A stretch of 64,000 bases of DNA from Clostridium swellfunianum (GTDB lineage Bacteria; Bacillota; Clostridia; Clostridiales; Clostridiaceae): the NCBI RefSeq assembly GCF_023656515.1, contig NZ_JAMOFV010000006.1, forward strand, positions 2,729,957-2,793,956, in the 5' to 3' direction. The notes beneath the pieces are model-generated. The model saw nothing but the letters and a program-made list of their open reading frames with translations, was not told the DNA's origin and searched no databases. The translations under genes were made by a program, and so were the position numbers. Numbering within the stretch: the first letter of the stretch is position 1; each line of letters starts with the position of its first letter. Positions 62,532 through 64,000 of the stretch are shown piece by piece.

Positions 62532-64000
62532 TTATAAAAATATAGCTTTAAGCTGCTCTATTTCAATGTGATTTTTTGGAGAAAAATCTACACTCTCCAT
62601 ATATCTAAATAAATTATAAAGAAATTGTCTTGCCACTGGCCTCTCATCAATATTGCTGTTTAAGTCAATACTGCACATTAAAAGTTCTCCATGACCAACT
62701 CTTCCCTCAAGCAGCAGCCCTAGCTTGCGATTTTTATTCCAGTCATCTATTATTTGAACTATAGGCTTAAACCCTGCATTCAGCCCATCCAGCACCATAA
62801 ACTTTGATTTTGTAATAAGATCAAACCACTGCCAGTTTGTATGAAAATCTGTTGTAAAGTTTTTTAATGCAGGATTTTCAGGATTACATAAAACTCCTAA
62901 TGTATGAGGTTTTTGCCCCCTTGTCCATGCAGTATTCCAAAATATTGTAGTAAATCCTGCAGGTATATCATTTGATATAAATTGATCCATTACAGGCATA
63001 AACAATACTTTTTTTCCTTGTCTTAGCTCACTTATTGTTTCTTCAAGAGACTGTGTCATCACAATCTCTTTAGGTACTGTTAAATCAAGCTTATCAGTAT
63101 ACACCCAAATGCTCCAGCTGTTGCTGTATTTTGTTCCTTTTATTGCAACAGTAACAATGAGCTCTGAAGATTCATCTATAGCATTAAGCTTTAATTCTAT
63201 ATTTGATACTTTAATACCATTACCAACGGGTAATGATACAGGTGCTGATTCTCCATAAGCTACCTTATTGCCATTCTTATTCTCAATTTGCCAGACAACT
63301 ATCGCTCCTTCAATGGGACTTGCTCCAAAGTTGGCAATTTCGATGCTGCCTTTAAAAGTTTCATTGTTCGTCCACACTACCTTGCTCATTCTCAGAAGTG
63401 GCACTGTTTCACAGCAGAATCTATTAAACTCAGTCTCATCAACATAACCTTTTGATTCCCAGAAAGTATCAAGCATACCTACCAGAGCAGTTCCCTGACC
63501 AGGAAAATCAGTTAAGCCAAGCAGCTGAAATCCTCCAAAGCCTTTTGTACGCAGAGCAGCTTCAATATCCTCTTTATATAGTAGTGTTTGAAGCTTACCT
63601 GACCCCTTGAGAAAATCCTCCGCTTGTTCAAACATACCTTTTTGTATCAGACTATCCTTAATAATTTCAAAATTCCTTGGTTCTAGTACTCCTGTATATT
63701 TATCCATCTCCTTAAAGTTTGGATATGAACACCATTGACCGATCTCATGAGAAACTACAGGAACTGCGCAGTCCGCGATTTGTTCATTATAATCAAAATC
63801 TGTAGTTAAAGGCTTTGCATTTAGCCTTCCACTAAGGTTCGCCAGCCAATCCTGTGCCCTAAGTACTTCTTTCCTATTCTTAATGCAGTGATAGTCATTT
63901 TCAGAAACTTCCGGCCAACCTGCACAGCCAGTATACAACCGCCTTGAGTCCTTGTTTCTCCAATAAGAAACTATCTTTGACAGGAACTTATTCATATTTT
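62532..64000 (-). CDS. GH2-like glycoside hydrolase, C-terminal part (runs off the right edge)
   Basis: At least 489 residues; the frame is open to the window edge and the ATG at 63995 has no visible ribosome binding site, so this is the C-terminal part of a longer protein. 'NKDSRRLYTGCAGWPEVSEN' and 'VPVVSHEIGQWCSYPNFKEM' (putative nucleophile Glu) belong to a clan A TIM barrel of the GH2 type, followed by 'GGFQLLGLTDFPGQGTALVG', an Ig-like domain and a jelly-roll-like end. Substrate is unknown; a beta-galactosidase or related exo-enzyme fits the cluster. Confidence 0.8.
   Translation of the reverse strand, partial: NMNKFLSKIVSYWRNKDSRRLYTGCAGWPEVSENDYHCIKNRKEVLRAQDWLANLSGRLNAKPLTTDFDYNEQIADCAVPVVSHEIGQWCSYPNFKEMDKYTGVLEPRNFEIIKDSLIQKGMFEQAEDFLKGSGKLQTLLYKEDIEAALRTKGFGGFQLLGLTDFPGQGTALVGMLDTFWESKGYVDETEFNRFCCETVPLLRMSKVVWTNNETFKGSIEIANFGASPIEGAIVVWQIENKNGNKVAYGESAPVSLPVGNGIKVSNIELKLNAIDESSELIVTVAIKGTKYSNSWSIWVYTDKLDLTVPKEIVMTQSLEETISELRQGKKVLFMPVMDQFISNDIPAGFTTIFWNTAWTRGQKPHTLGVLCNPENPALKNFTTDFHTNWQWFDLITKSKFMVLDGLNAGFKPIVQIIDDWNKNRKLGLLLEGRVGHGELLMCSIDLNSNIDERPVARQFLYNLFRYMESVDFSPKNHIEIEQLKAIFL

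Overview
The window looks like a chromosomal stretch from a low-GC, spore-forming anaerobe of the class Clostridia, probably Clostridium in the broad sense. The evidence is very AT-rich intergenic DNA, strong AGGAGG-type ribosome binding sites, the order dnaX-ybaB-recR-yaaL-bofA, a large SRP RNA with an Alu domain, a T-box leader, a c-di-GMP-II riboswitch and many chemotaxis receptors. Most genes lie on the minus strand. No phage, insertion sequence or CRISPR array was seen.

Layout. 1-2.9 kb: an ABC-2 exporter operon led by a DUF2089 regulator and two YvlB/SHOCT-like proteins. 3.1-4.5 kb: a YhbD/YhbE-like pair (HTH protein and bactofilin-like polymer protein). 4.6-16.5 kb: a large surface-protein locus with seven secreted proteins carrying SipW/TasA/camelysin-type N-termini, two ER-type signal peptidases, a DUF5305 protein, a protein with a variant LVQTG wall-sorting signal, and a NarL-type two-component pair. 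A c-di-GMP-II riboswitch with an overlapping terminator precedes the kinase gene. The architecture predicts an ON switch, so high c-di-GMP should switch on the regulators and processing machinery of an extracellular fibre or biofilm system.

17-25 kb: housekeeping block bofA, yaaL, recR, ybaB and dnaX, interrupted by a chemotaxis receptor and a T-box-controlled fragment of phenylalanyl-tRNA synthetase beta. It is followed by a tRNA-Ser/SRP RNA unit and, divergently, a Val-Thr-Tyr tRNA operon. 25-28.4 kb: a YcgQ/YcgR permease pair with two CobW-type metal GTPases, preceded by a tandem 45-bp repeat containing a 19-bp inverted repeat. 28.6-41.7 kb: FAA hydrolase, a chemotaxis receptor, an ECF sigma/DUF4179 pair with a candidate autoregulatory promoter, tadA, superoxide dismutase, an HD-GYP c-di-GMP phosphodiesterase, a carboxyltransferase subunit, an RpiR regulator and proBA. 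41.8-44.1 kb: a YhgE/Pip membrane protein with TetR-type operators.

44.3-64 kb: a sialoglycan-use region. It holds a GntR/LacI-type regulator, a YesM/YesN-type two-component system whose kinase has two stacked sensor modules, an Lpl-type oligosaccharide ABC importer, a sialidase without signal peptide, N-acetylneuraminate lyase, a YhcH-family protein, two esterase-like hydrolases, LacZ and a partial GH2-like enzyme at the edge. The cytoplasmic sialidase next to an importer suggests that intact sialylated oligosaccharides are imported and dismantled inside the cell. A degenerate chemotaxis receptor gene sits inside this cluster.
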